From assembly GCA_002399285.1 (NCBI GenBank), contig DHDI01000004.1:19472-83471 (forward strand): 64,000 nucleotides of DNA, given 5' to 3'. Positions 1-9,107 of this stretch are shown here, in pieces (within the stretch, counting starts at the first letter, position 1; each line of letters starts with the position of its first letter). The position numbers were made by a program, and so were the translations under genes. The DNA comes from Thermoanaerobacterales bacterium UBA4880. GTDB lineage: Bacteria; Bacillota; Thermoanaerobacteria; Thermoanaerobacterales; UBA4877. Under the pieces are notes generated by a model. That model saw only the letters and a program-made list of their open reading frames with translations. It was not told where the DNA came from and did not search any database.

Positions 1-2492
1 ATCCCAATTGGTATGCGGTCTATGAATGCAATATCTGAAAGGCGCGGGTCAATTGTTTCGTTGGCGATTTTTGCAAACTCTTCGATTTTAGCGATGGAGA
101 CCAGACGCATTGCCATTTTTTGCGTTTCCCAGTTTTTATCGTTGAAGTCAATATTCTCATTGATAAACAGTTGTTCGGGATTTGCCCATGCGATTTTATC
201 CTGCCAGTCATCGATGAAGCTTACGATATAGGCTTCCTTTGTACCTCCGGCTTTTTCTCCCCGCAGGGCGCGTCCTATCATCTGCGTCATAAATATTGTA
301 GATTTTGTAGGACGTGTCAGAAAAACTGACTGAACCTTTGGCAAATCAACGCCTTCCGTCAGTATGTTTACGTTGATCAATACGTCCAATTGGCCGTCAC
401 GGAATTTTTGAACTTTTATTTTGTTTTCCTCGGATGAAATCGTTACATTTGTTGCCATGTCCTTGATATTAGAAACGACAAAATCAGACCGTACGCCCGA
501 GGCATTAAACAGCCCGTTCAAGGCAATGGCCATATTGATGTTTAATGCAAAGACTATGGTTTGTTTGTAAGTATCCTTATTCTTAACGTATTCATTGACA
601 ATCGCGTTGTTTCTTTTGCTATTCCCGGCAATTGCGGCCGCAATTTCATTTCCTATGCTGTCAATGTCAAAAAAACTATCCTGGGCGATCCTCTCCAATG
701 CCTCTTGGGAATTGTTTGCTTTAAATAATTCCACCATATTTACATCAGTGGGTATGTGTTTGAATATAGGTTCTGAGATGATCCCGCGATTTATAAGTTC
801 ACGGAGATCTATTTTATAAACGATATCATCGGGGAAAACTTTTTTTAACAAACCTTTCTCATTATCGGCAGTTCTTAAAGGAGTTGCCGTCAATCCGAGC
901 ATCCTGAAGCTTTTGGAATTGGATCTAATATTTTCGATCAGGCCGCGGTATTCTCCGGCTGTTGCATGATGAGCCTCGTCGATAATCAAAAATGTATTAT
1001 CCCCATTTACATTCAGCCAGCTTTTGATGAAATGATCCATTCCGTGCATCAGGCTGTTTTTACTTGCGATAATAATGTCATCCGTTGGTTTTATATATAT
1101 AGGTTTGTCATGCCGTCCTGAAATGATGCGCCAGTTATATGACGGCCGGTTTTCCGTAATATCCCTATAACATACTTTTTCAAAGCTGCTTTTGGCCTGA
1201 TCCAGAAGTTCATGGCGGTGTGCGACCCAAATGACCTTCTTGCCCTTATCAAGAATGTTGTGCATGAGCCAATATGCGGCGGTCAAAGTTTTACCTCCGC
1301 CGGTCGGAAGGACCAGGAGCCCGGCGTAATCGGACGCATTTAAGATGACCTGATCCATTTTCCTGATGGCATACCGCTGGTGCGGATAAAGTTCAATGCC
1401 GCTGTTGCCGTCGGCAACAATAATTTTACCGGCAAAATCCGATTCCGTAACCTCGTTTAGTTTTGAAAATACATCCGACAGGTCCGGGCTTTCTCGGGAA
1501 ATCTTCAATATCTTATCACGGTAATGCTTGGTATTGAAATATTGCGGGTACGCGCTTGCCAGCTCGAGCGCTTCCGCTTTCCTTCCCATCTTTTTAAGCG
1601 CGTCAAATTTATTTCGGTAGGGGAAATATTTGTCGGTCCCAAGTCCTATACTTTTATCAAGAAATGTCAGAGCCTCCTCATAGCGATTTCGCCGCATAAG
1701 GCAATATCCGAGATTGTTGTTGGCATACTGAGATTCCGGGTCGATTTCAAGGCATTTGCGGTAGGCGGTTTCTTCGTTTTTATAGTCCTTCAAATTACCA
1801 TAGGACCAGGCCAGGCAGTAATATAATGAATCGGTCTTCTCACGGTCACTTGTGGAAATTGCTTTTGCATAATACTGAGCGGCATTTTCCCAGTCTTTTT
1901 TCTCAGAGCGGATATTTCCAAGATCTTCATAGGCTGCCGCCCATTTGTCGTCTTTCTCCAACACTCTTATGAGGTATTTTTCCTTAATTTTGAGATTGGA
2001 CGTCGTGGAACGGTAATACCTCATATATCGTTCGAATGCCGTATCGGGGCACCATTTTTTCAGTATGGCATGAAACTTTTCAAGCAATCTGTGCTGCTCT
2101 CTGTCAGGCCTATCATTATTAACGTTTTCCCATACGTCAAAAAAATTATTGAATGCCGATTCATACGAAAAACTGCCTTCATCATGAACGTATTTCCTGA
2201 TAAAGATCTCAATGGATCTCAGATAGTCGTCATATTTACCGGACACATAAGAAATAAAGGAGTCTACATGATCATAAAATTTGTCATTGGTTTTGCATGC
2301 CGATACTTGATGCAATAGGGCAAGCGCATGCTGTATCTCATCGGCGCAATCATTTTTGTCAAGACGATATGCCTCGACGACTAAAGTCATAAGAGTACCT
2401 GCAGAATTCCGGACCATATCCTGACTTACCGAGCCCGTATGCAGACGTTCATCAACGGTATACAAAGATCGCTGGATCTCGTCTTTCGTCAA
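1..2492 (-). CDS. TPR-containing DEAH-box superfamily 2 helicase, partial (3' end outside window)
   Basis: An open frame on the minus strand runs from a TTG at 2492 to the window edge without a stop (about 830 codons), so the C-terminus is missing. The first ~150 residues are unassigned. Residues ~170-320 look like tandem TPR helices. The remainder is a superfamily 2 helicase/ATPase core: Walker A PTGGGKT near residue 399, DEAH box IIDEAHHA near 504, motif III-like GLTATP near 535 and motif VI QMIGRALRG near 740. The TTG start follows GAGGAAGTGGG at normal spacing; the ATG 17 bases upstream is out of frame and stops at once. Cores like this occur in restriction-type and repair helicases, but no nuclease or methylase partner is visible on this side. 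Substrate and role are unknown; a defence or stress role is only a guess. Confidence 0.85.
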   Translation of the reverse strand, partial: MTKDEIQRSLYTVDERLHTGSVSQDMVRNSAGTLMTLVVEAYRLDKNDCADEIQHALALLHQVSACKTNDKFYDHVDSFISYVSGKYDDYLRSIEIFIRKYVHDEGSFSYESAFNNFFDVWENVNNDRPDREQHRLLEKFHAILKKWCPDTAFERYMRYYRSTTSNLKIKEKYLIRVLEKDDKWAAAYEDLGNIRSEKKDWENAAQYYAKAISTSDREKTDSLYYCLAWSYGNLKDYKNEETAYRKCLEIDPESQYANNNLGYCLMRRNRYEEALTFLDKSIGLGTDKYFPYRNKFDALKKMGRKAEALELASAYPQYFNTKHYRDKILKISRESPDLSDVFSKLNEVTESDFAGKIIVADGNSGIELYPHQRYAIRKMDQVILNASDYAGLLVLPTGGGKTLTAAYWLMHNILDKGKKVIWVAHRHELLDQAKSSFEKVCYRDITENRPSYNWRIISGRHDKPIYIKPTDDIIIASKNSLMHGMDHFIKSWLNVNGDNTFLIIDEAHHATAGEYRGLIENIRSNSKSFRMLGLTATPLRTADNEKGLLKKVFPDDIVYKIDLRELINRGIISEPIFKHIPTDVNMVELFKANNSQEALERIAQDSFFDIDSIGNEIAAAIAGNSKRNNAIVNEYVKNKDTYKQTIVFALNINMAIALNGLFNASGVRSDFVVSNIKDMATNVTISSEENKIKVQKFRDGQLDVLINVNILTEGVDLPKVQSVFLTRPTKSTIFMTQMIGRALRGEKAGGTKEAYIVSFIDDWQDKIAWANPEQLFINENIDFNDKNWETQKMAMRLVSIAKIEEFAKIANETIDPRLSDIAFIDRIPIG

Positions 2493-2702
2493 TATTCCCA
2501 CTTCCTCATGGCAAAAGTATCTTATTCACCTTAGACTAGCACAAAGCGGCAGAATATTCAACGCGGATGATATGTGCTTGATTCTAAGCCCTTCCTTCCG
2601 TTAAACTTCATGTTGAACCTTTCCAGACAAATAAGTATTTTAAAGAAATTTGTAAAGGGATCAGTGAGTATAGACTTCTTTTAAGGTCTATAATTTCCAT
2701 AG

Positions 2703-2728
2703 TGAAAGAAATTTCATGAATCAACGTA
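2703..2728 (+). promoter_or_regulatory. SigW/ECF-like promoter of the sigma factor gene
   Basis: TGAAAG, then exactly 16 bases, then CGTA. This matches the remembered Bacillus SigW/ECF consensus TGAAAC-N16-CGTA except at one position. It ends 46 bases before the sigma factor ATG, which fits autoregulation of an ECF operon. No experimental support. Confidence 0.55.
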
Positions 2729-2750
2729 TATGTTAGTGAAAGGCCTTTCA
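2703..2750. repeat. Twin inverted repeats TGAAAG-N3-TTTCA
   Basis: Two 14-base units share the frame TGAAAG...TTTCA: 2703-2716 (centre AAA) and 2737-2750 (centre GCC, making a perfect palindrome). They start 34 bases apart. The first overlaps the -35 part of the ECF-like promoter and the second lies just past the expected transcription start, so they could be operator sites. Confidence 0.5.
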
Positions 2751-2774
2751 GGTATATGGTAAGGATGGTGACGG

Positions 2775-3305
2775 ATGGATAACAAGGAAACAATTTTAAA
2801 ATTAAAGAGCGGCGATAAAGATATTTATTCTTACATAATTGATGAATATTCAAGCTATTTGGCTGCAGTAATAAATAACGTTTATAAACTGAATGCCCAG
2901 GATACGGAAGATATTATAGCCGAAACGCTGCTTGCCCTGTGGAAAAATACCAAAAGATTGAATGAGGATCTGAATTTTAAATCGTACCTTGCCGCTATAG
3001 CCCGTAATAAAACAGTGGATTTTGTTAGAAAAAGACGAGCTGACATACTTGAGTTGGACCTAAATCTCACCGATGGTTCTGATGTGGAGAATGACATTTT
3101 AAGAAGAGAAGTGGTCGATCTCATAAAAAAAGAGATCGACGATACAAAGGAACCGGAACGGTCGATACTGCTTTTAAAATATCAATATGGTTTTAAAAGC
3201 AAAGAAATTGCTGACAAACTGGGATTGAATCGTAATATTGTCGATATTAAATTATCACGTCAACGTGCAAAGCTCAAGAAAATGCTGCTGAAAATGGAGG
3301 TATGA
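2775..3305 (+). CDS. ECF-like RNA polymerase sigma factor
   Basis: 176 aa, the usual size of a group 4 sigma factor. Residues ~10-90 form region 2, with the acidic DTEDIIAETLLALWKN helix and the basic IARNKTVDFVRKRR stretch expected in the -10 recognition area. Residues ~115-170 form region 4, with the helix-turn-helix KSKEIADKLGLNRNIVDI. It should direct core polymerase to a small regulon. Only 3 bases separate its stop from the next gene, whose GGAGG ribosome site lies in this gene's last codons, so the two are co-transcribed and probably translationally coupled. The next gene is a membrane protein of the anti-sigma type. A SigW-like promoter lies upstream. The inducing signal cannot be read from the sequence. 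Confidence 0.9.
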   Translation: MDNKETILKLKSGDKDIYSYIIDEYSSYLAAVINNVYKLNAQDTEDIIAETLLALWKNTKRLNEDLNFKSYLAAIARNKTVDFVRKRRADILELDLNLTDGSDVENDILRREVVDLIKKEIDDTKEPERSILLLKYQYGFKSKEIADKLGLNRNIVDIKLSRQRAKLKKMLLKMEV

Positions 3306-3308
3306 AAC

Positions 3309-4748
3309 ATGAATGATATTGATACCGAAAGAATTAAGAGGAAATTTTACACCAGATTGATGGAAGAAGAAAAACTGGAAAATAAAAAAGCTAAGTTTAA
3401 GTCAGTCTTATGTGCGGCTACTATTATCAGTTTGACAGGAGCAACCGTATTTGCAGCTAATTCGGGGGCTTTTAGCACTTTTTTCAGAAACTTCAACGAT
3501 GTTTCCGGAAAGGTTCAGTCAACAAACGTACAACAGGAAAATAACGGTGTCTTGATGAAGTTGACGGGCTATTTAGCAGATGATAAAGGCATAGTGCCCG
3601 AACTTGTATTTAGCAGGGACGACGGGTCGATGTTTGCCGGCGACACAATGGCCGTGGGTACTTATGATCATCCGTCGGTAAAAATTAACGGTACGGACAG
3701 ATCGGTAACCCCAAAAAATGTCGTCAGTGATGATGGAAAGACATATTACTGTCTGCCTATTATACATTGTGATATCGGGAAAAATACAAGTTCAACGCTT
3801 GATATAACCGTGGATAAACTCATTTATAATATTAGTGAAATAAATGAAACTATAAATTTAAATCTTTACGATGCTTACAAGAAGGCAGATGTTAAAACCC
3901 TTGACAATTTAGAATCTCCCGATGATATGTATAAACTTTTTGACGGCATCAGCGATGACCCTGTTCAAACAGATATAGGCACCACAATAGATGCAGTTGC
4001 ATTTGCCAAGGTCAAAGCAGATCATCCCGACGCGGAAAATTTGGATGCAAGTGATAGGATGCCGCCGGCAGACGGTATTGACGAAGCCGCTCTTTATGAG
4101 CATCAGTATAATAATATCGTTGCCATTAAATATAAAACTAAAGTATTAAAGGATAACAGAGAGTATGCTTTTCGGCCCGTTAATTTATTGAACAACGGCG
4201 ATCCATTTGGGATGGGCTTGGATTTTGACGGCAATACCGGGTATTCCTTTTTTCGAGTCGATGACTTTGAAAATTTAAAAAATATGAATGGAATCAACTT
4301 CGTAGTAAACAGTCATGATTTTATAAGCGGGAAATGGCACATAAAAACTGATTTTGCTGCCAATCAGAGTCCGAGTACGGTTATAATAAACAAGAGATTT
4401 GATGTGGGAAAAGCGGATACGGTTTTGACTTTAACTAAAGCGGATATTTCGCTGCTCTCGACAAATCTGAGGTATGAGGTTAAAAATAATGAGGGGAATA
4501 CACTTACAAAAAGCAATGGTTACGATCTTAATACTTATTATCTCAAGCGCATTTTGCAAAATGAAATAAAACTTCGATACAGTGACTGCAGTGAAATAAA
4601 ATTAACGGATTTTTCATTTACGGGAGGTTCGGACGGGGTTATTGATGTTTCTTATGATGTGGAAATGACTCCTGACATTTATACTTTAATGAATACAAAT
4701 AAACTGTCTGCAATTATTGTAAACGGGGAAAGCTTTAAAATAAATTAA
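3309..4748 (+). CDS. Membrane anti-sigma factor-like protein (DUF4179-type)
   Basis: 479 aa. Residues 1-30 are charged and cytoplasmic (begins MNDIDTERIKRKFYTRL), residues ~31-50 form the only membrane span, and the remaining ~430 residues are an extracellular beta-rich domain with many N, D, T and S. This layout and the position directly after an ECF sigma gene match the DUF4179 anti-sigma/sensor proteins of Firmicutes. The inferred job is to hold the upstream sigma factor at the membrane until an envelope signal arrives. No zinc-binding HxxxCxxC anti-sigma motif is present in the short N-terminus, so binding would be through a different helical segment. The gene is A+T-rich compared with its right-hand neighbours. 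A hairpin terminator follows. Confidence 0.75.
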   Translation: MNDIDTERIKRKFYTRLMEEEKLENKKAKFKSVLCAATIISLTGATVFAANSGAFSTFFRNFNDVSGKVQSTNVQQENNGVLMKLTGYLADDKGIVPELVFSRDDGSMFAGDTMAVGTYDHPSVKINGTDRSVTPKNVVSDDGKTYYCLPIIHCDIGKNTSSTLDITVDKLIYNISEINETINLNLYDAYKKADVKTLDNLESPDDMYKLFDGISDDPVQTDIGTTIDAVAFAKVKADHPDAENLDASDRMPPADGIDEAALYEHQYNNIVAIKYKTKVLKDNREYAFRPVNLLNNGDPFGMGLDFDGNTGYSFFRVDDFENLKNMNGINFVVNSHDFISGKWHIKTDFAANQSPSTVIINKRFDVGKADTVLTLTKADISLLSTNLRYEVKNNEGNTLTKSNGYDLNTYYLKRILQNEIKLRYSDCSEIKLTDFSFTGGSDGVIDVSYDVEMTPDIYTLMNTNKLSAIIVNGESFKIN

Positions 4749-4776
4749 AGCTCAGAAATCAAAGCATTGATCCAGA

Positions 4777-4816
4777 GGCGGCTTATCAAAATGATATTGC
4801 CGCCCCTATATTTTAT
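4777..4816 (+). terminator. Intrinsic terminator after the sigma/anti-sigma operon
   Basis: GGCGGC (4777-4782) pairs with GCCGCC (4799-4804), and inner TATCA pairs with TGATA around an AAA loop. A T-rich tract (TATATTTTATATAT) follows. Confidence 0.7.
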
Positions 4817-4889
4817 ATATGGTTTTCACAAAAGGATGTATCGTTAAGATCACATGGTTCGACGGCGGTGAAAGGCTCTGTCCGCTTTT

Positions 4890-5324
4890 TTAATATTCCA
4901 GGACCATGATGTGTTCTTTGCCAAAGGCCTGGGCGGTAAATACAAATCCCATGCTTTCATACAGGTGCACTGAGGCGCCGCCGTTGATATGAACGCCGAG
5001 ATATATTTTATGATGCGTGCCGTCCTTCTTTATTATTTCTATGATCTGTTCCAAAGTCTGCCTGCCGTATCCCTTGTTCTGATATTGTTTGTCGATCATC
5101 AGTCGGTAGATCCAATATTCGCCGTCATCGCGGTCTATACAGTACATCACGAAGCCCACCGGAATTTTGCCGCCGTATATCGCCAGCGGGATGCATTCGT
5201 GCTGTACGTATGCCTGCGCAATGGAGACTGCGTTGCTTACGATCAATTGCTCCTGCTCTTTTTCTAAGGTCAGGCTGATGATATCCCAAAAATTATCCGC
5301 GTTTATTTCTCTCAATCTGATCAT
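4890..5324 (-). CDS. GNAT family N-acetyltransferase
   Basis: 144 aa. The acetyl-CoA binding motif A is visible as KQYQNKGYGRQTLEQIIE (residues ~79-96), preceded by the strand IYRLMID and followed by the motif B region LGVHINGGASVHLYESMGF, which is the standard GNAT C-terminal half. The enzyme would transfer an acetyl group to an amine; the size and sequence resemble spermine/spermidine and small-molecule acetyltransferases, but the substrate cannot be told. Start chosen at the ATG with AGAAGGAG six bases upstream. It is read away from the sigma operon. The Nudix gene lies 144 bases upstream on the same strand; the spacing leaves room for a separate promoter. Confidence 0.88.
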   Translation of the reverse strand: MIRLREINADNFWDIISLTLEKEQEQLIVSNAVSIAQAYVQHECIPLAIYGGKIPVGFVMYCIDRDDGEYWIYRLMIDKQYQNKGYGRQTLEQIIEIIKKDGTHHKIYLGVHINGGASVHLYESMGFVFTAQAFGKEHIMVLEY

Positions 5325-5468
5325 CTCATTCTCCTTCTGAGGGCTCAGGTATTTATATCCCTCCGCAATTTATTTGAAATCAAAAGACGATATATATTCA
5401 TAATGATCATCTCCCTATCTGCAGGATATCTATTTGAACACAAGCTGCCTTGTGGAATTATACGTATA

Positions 5469-5903
5469 TCAAAGATTAATTACGTTGATTACTTTATCCA
5501 ATAATATGGGCTGTATTTCGGGATAAGTCCAGCTGCCGGGCAGAGTATCGGTCAAAACGATCTTTTCGATCTCACTGTGCAGATCCGGGTCAAACTTCTC
5601 TATATCCGCGTAATACAGCATGCCGAAAGTCTCCTTGCCGGTTTCATTCACTCTGGTCTTTCCGGTGACCGAGTAGACACAGACCGGTCTGATGCCGTAC
5701 TCCAAGGCTCCCGTCTCTTCATAGAGTTCCCTTTCGGCTGTCTCGAGAATACTCTCGCCGTTTTCCCTGTGGCCGCCGGGAAATTCGTATGTGGTCCGCT
5801 CCTTATGTTTACAGAAGACCCATCTTCCATTGCTTTTGGACGCAATGACAGCAAATTTAAGCTTGCTGTCCGCAACATTATCATAGAATTTTACTTCGAG
5901 CAT
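5469..5903 (-). CDS. Nudix hydrolase
   Basis: A 144-residue Nudix protein. A perfect Nudix box GX5EX7REUXEEXGU is present, from GGHRENGE through RELYEETGA, at about residues 43-66, which binds Mg2+ and cleaves a nucleoside diphosphate linked to X. The flanking beta strands (KLKFAVIASKSNGRWVFCKH) are normal for small Nudix enzymes of this size. Two ATGs are possible: 5909 sits directly against AAGGAGG, whereas 5903 has the ideal six-base spacing, so I choose 5903 (two residues shorter). The substrate is not predictable. The GNAT gene follows on the same strand after 144 bases. Confidence 0.9.
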   Translation of the reverse strand: MLEVKFYDNVADSKLKFAVIASKSNGRWVFCKHKERTTYEFPGGHRENGESILETAERELYEETGALEYGIRPVCVYSVTGKTRVNETGKETFGMLYYADIEKFDPDLHSEIEKIVLTDTLPGSWTYPEIQPILLDKVINVINL

Positions 5904-6141
5904 AGCCATCCTCCTTAAGCCTCAATGGCATAATGATATCATATGTCCTTTAAGGAAATCAAACCCGCGCTTTGATTATAAATAAACGGCGGGAAGGTTT
6001 GTATATAATATTGATGGGAATAATAAATTTGTTCTGTTTGATGGTTTTTGTGTTAAAATATTGGATAAAAGGAAACATAAAGTAAAAGGAAACTGATTCC
6101 TTATTTGCGTTTAAATATACATTTTTTAGGGAGGTCTTTTT

Positions 6142-7881
6142 ATGAACGAGAATAACGGATCAACGGGGAAAAGGGACCTGACAAAAATCAAAACGCCGCA
6201 TACCTACATAATCATTTTTTTCGTAGTGATCGTGCTTTGGCTTATGACGTTTATTGTTCCCGCCGGGCTTTACAGTACTCATGAAATCGAATATAAGGCG
6301 GCGAACGGTCAGAGCGATACCAGGACCGTTCTAATGCCGGAGACTTTCAGGTATAAATACGATCTTGATATGGACAAGCTTCAGGTGAAGCTGCAGGACC
6401 TCGGCAATGATGAGGCGAAACTTGAGCAGCTTGGGATAGACGGGGATAAACTTAAGGATCTTCTCAAAACCGATCCGTCGGTATGGGACCAGGAAAAGCT
6501 GGATTCGGCAGGCCTGACCGACGACGTGATATATAAACAGTTTAACGAGTCGGTATACGATACGAGCCATAAGGTCTATAAACACGCCAAGATATGGGGC
6601 ACCGACGACACCGGTGGATTCGGGGTGCTCAACTATGTGTTTGAGGGGCTTGTTACCGGCGACAAGTATGGTGCGGCCGTAGGGATAGTCGCTCTGCTTC
6701 TTGTCGTGGGCGGAGCATTTGGCGTTATAATGAAGACGGGAGCCATAGACGCCGGGATCCATGCCGCCGTGACCCACATAAGGGGCTTTCAGGGGATGGC
6801 AATCCCCATACTTTTCTTTATATTTTCTCTGGGCGGGGCAGTCTTTGGCATGTCGGAGGAATGCATCCCCCTGGCTATGATCATGGTTCCCTTTATAATC
6901 GCATTGGGGTATGACTCCATAACCGCCGTATGCGTTACGTTTGTCGCTTCCCAGGTGGGCAACGCCAGCTCATGGATGAACCCCTTCGGGATAGCTATAG
7001 CTCAGGGCATAGCGGGCATACCGGTATTATCGGGAGCCAAGTTCAGGCTGATCATGTGGTTTGTGATCACGGGAGCGAGCGCCGCTTATATTTACGTTTA
7101 TGCGAACAGGATAAAGAAAAATCCCGAGAGCTCGGTCACCCATGAGGAGGACAGATATTTCATCGAATCCATGGAATCCAAAGACAGTGAAATCAATGGA
7201 AAGCTGAACGCGGGGCACGTGCTGATACTCCTGACCATGCTGCTGGGCGTGATATGGATCATCTGGGGAGTGGTTGCGCGGCAGTATTATATTCCCGAGA
7301 TAGCGTCGCAATTTTTTGTGATGGGCCTTGTTTCGGGTGTCATAGGGGCGATCTTTAAGCTCAACGGTATGACGTGGAACGATATAGCGGAGTCATTCGG
7401 CAAGGGCGCGGCTGATCTGGCCCCCACGGCTATCGTGGTGGGTATGGCGAAAGGAATACTGCTCGTTCTGGGCGGTTCCGATCCCACGACGCCCACGGTT
7501 TTAAATACCGTGCTTCACGGTTTCGGCCAGGCCTTGAGGGGATTGCCGTCGATTGTAACGGGCGTGTTCATGTATTATTTCCAGAGCATCTTTGACCTGT
7601 TCGTCACGTCGAATTCCGGCCAGGCCGCATTGACGATGCCCATCATGGCGCCGCTTGCGGATATCGTCGGCGTATCGAGGCAGATAGCGTGCCTTGCATA
7701 CCAGTTGGGCTCGGGATTCATCGACGCCATTTCTCCCACGTCGGCCAGCCTCATTGGAGTCCTTGCCGTTGCTAGGATAGATTGGCTGAAATGGGCAAAA
7801 TGGCACGTGAAGATGCAGGGATTTTTCCTGATACTGGGCACCGCCTTTGTGGTCATAGCGGTACTGATAAATTTTGCATAA
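6142..7881 (+). CDS. YfcC/DcuC-family membrane carrier
   Basis: 579 aa, about 12-13 hydrophobic segments. It starts with KTPHTYIIIFFVVIVLWLM and PAGLYS, the N-terminal signature of the YfcC (C4-dicarboxylate anaerobic carrier-like, PF03606) family, followed by a hydrophilic loop (residues ~50-165) that is longer and more charged than in the short family members. Conserved-looking GGAFGVIMKTGAI and SGQAALTMPIMAPLADIVG segments are present. YfcC proteins are usually linked to uptake of amino acids, peptides or dicarboxylates. The isoaspartyl dipeptidase gene starts 32 bases downstream and is probably in the same operon, so an acidic dipeptide or amino acid is a reasonable, unproven substrate. 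Start has GGGAGG 7 bases upstream. Confidence 0.85.
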   Translation: MNENNGSTGKRDLTKIKTPHTYIIIFFVVIVLWLMTFIVPAGLYSTHEIEYKAANGQSDTRTVLMPETFRYKYDLDMDKLQVKLQDLGNDEAKLEQLGIDGDKLKDLLKTDPSVWDQEKLDSAGLTDDVIYKQFNESVYDTSHKVYKHAKIWGTDDTGGFGVLNYVFEGLVTGDKYGAAVGIVALLLVVGGAFGVIMKTGAIDAGIHAAVTHIRGFQGMAIPILFFIFSLGGAVFGMSEECIPLAMIMVPFIIALGYDSITAVCVTFVASQVGNASSWMNPFGIAIAQGIAGIPVLSGAKFRLIMWFVITGASAAYIYVYANRIKKNPESSVTHEEDRYFIESMESKDSEINGKLNAGHVLILLTMLLGVIWIIWGVVARQYYIPEIASQFFVMGLVSGVIGAIFKLNGMTWNDIAESFGKGAADLAPTAIVVGMAKGILLVLGGSDPTTPTVLNTVLHGFGQALRGLPSIVTGVFMYYFQSIFDLFVTSNSGQAALTMPIMAPLADIVGVSRQIACLAYQLGSGFIDAISPTSASLIGVLAVARIDWLKWAKWHVKMQGFFLILGTAFVVIAVLINFA

Positions 7882-7913
7882 TGGCGAAACAAATCAAACG
7901 GGGGTGAATTTAA

Positions 7914-9095
7914 ATGATGAAGATCATCAAAGGGGCAAAGGTATACAGCCCCGAATATCTGGGCAAAAAGGATGTCGTAATAATGGGCGATAAGATCGCT
8001 GCCATAGGCGATGGGCTGTCGTTCGGCGATCTGGGCTTTGTTGACGTGGAGATCATAGACGGAGAGAATAAGGTCCTGACTCCGGGATTTATAGACTCCC
8101 ATGAACACATAATGGGCGGCGGAGGCGAGGGAGGCTTTAAAACGAGGACCCCGGAGGTGAGATTGGAGGATCTCACCTCTGCCGGCGTCACCACCGTCGT
8201 GGGATGTTTGGGGACCGACGGCGTGGCCCGGGACGTGCTGGCTCTTTTGGCTAAAGCCAGAGGGCTTGAGGAAGAGGGCATAACGACGTACATCTATACC
8301 GGCTCCTATCGCGTGCCCATAGTTACCATTACCGGCGAGGCCATGAAGGACATCATAGCCATAGACAAGATCATAGGAATAGGAGAGATCGCTATCTCCG
8401 ATCATCGCTCTTCCCAGCCGACGCCGGAGGAGTTCAAAAGACTGGCCGCAGATGCGCGGGTGGCGGGCATGCTTTCGGGGAAGGCCGGCATTGTGAATGT
8501 ACATGTGGGCGACGGCAAGGGGATGCTTGATCTCATATGGAGAGTGGTAAAGGAGACGGAGGTGCCCTTCACCCAGATACTGCCCACCCATACCAACAGG
8601 AATCCATACCTATTCCAGGATGCGGTAAAATATGCGAAGGCGGGCGGATATATAGACTTCACCACCAGCTCTGACCCCGTGTTCTGGGAAGAGGGAGAGG
8701 TAAAGTGCAGCAAGGCTTTAAAGATATGTCTGGAACAGGGAATACCCGACGTCAGGATCACATTTTCTTCGGACGGCCAGGGCAGCATGCCCATATTCAA
8801 TGAAAAGAAAGAGACCGTAGGCCTGAAGATGGGAAAGGCTAAATCGCTGTTCCAGGAGGTGCGGGATGCCGTTTTGAGCGAAGGCATACCGCTGGAGACG
8901 GCGGTCAAGGTCATAACCTCCAATCCCGCCGGTATTTTGAAACTGCATAATAAGGGACGCATAGAAAAGGGATTTGATGCCGATATGGTATTATTGGATG
9001 AGAAGGACCTGGCCATCGACACCGTCATAGCAAAGGGGCAAGTGATGATGCGGGATAAGGAGATCAAGGTTTTCAGTACGTTTAAAAACGTTTAA
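7914..9095 (+). CDS. iadA: Beta-aspartyl (isoaspartyl) dipeptidase
   Basis: 393 aa, the size of E. coli IadA. It is an amidohydrolase with a binuclear metal site and removes N-terminal beta-linked aspartate from dipeptides formed by protein ageing. Visible ligands are H63 and H65 (GFIDSHEHI), H197 (VHVGD), H226 (PTHTNRN) and D287 (FSSDGQGS). The loop GGGGEGG (E72) and ISDHRSSQPT are strongly IadA-like. The residue equivalent to the carboxylated bridging lysine of the E. coli enzyme is glutamate here (E158 in GIGEIAISDHRS). It lies in an operon after the YfcC carrier and before the thiamine-binding protein gene. GGGGGTGAA is the ribosome site; either of two consecutive ATGs may be used. Confidence 0.92.
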   Translation: MMKIIKGAKVYSPEYLGKKDVVIMGDKIAAIGDGLSFGDLGFVDVEIIDGENKVLTPGFIDSHEHIMGGGGEGGFKTRTPEVRLEDLTSAGVTTVVGCLGTDGVARDVLALLAKARGLEEEGITTYIYTGSYRVPIVTITGEAMKDIIAIDKIIGIGEIAISDHRSSQPTPEEFKRLAADARVAGMLSGKAGIVNVHVGDGKGMLDLIWRVVKETEVPFTQILPTHTNRNPYLFQDAVKYAKAGGYIDFTTSSDPVFWEEGEVKCSKALKICLEQGIPDVRITFSSDGQGSMPIFNEKKETVGLKMGKAKSLFQEVRDAVLSEGIPLETAVKVITSNPAGILKLHNKGRIEKGFDADMVLLDEKDLAIDTVIAKGQVMMRDKEIKVFSTFKNV

Positions 9096-9107
9096 GGGGT
9101 GAGGTAT

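Noticed and set aside
7575..8591. 338-codon open frame on the minus strand across the YfcC/iadA junction
   Set aside because: It is antisense to two strongly recognisable genes, has no ribosome site, and its translation is low in normal protein features.
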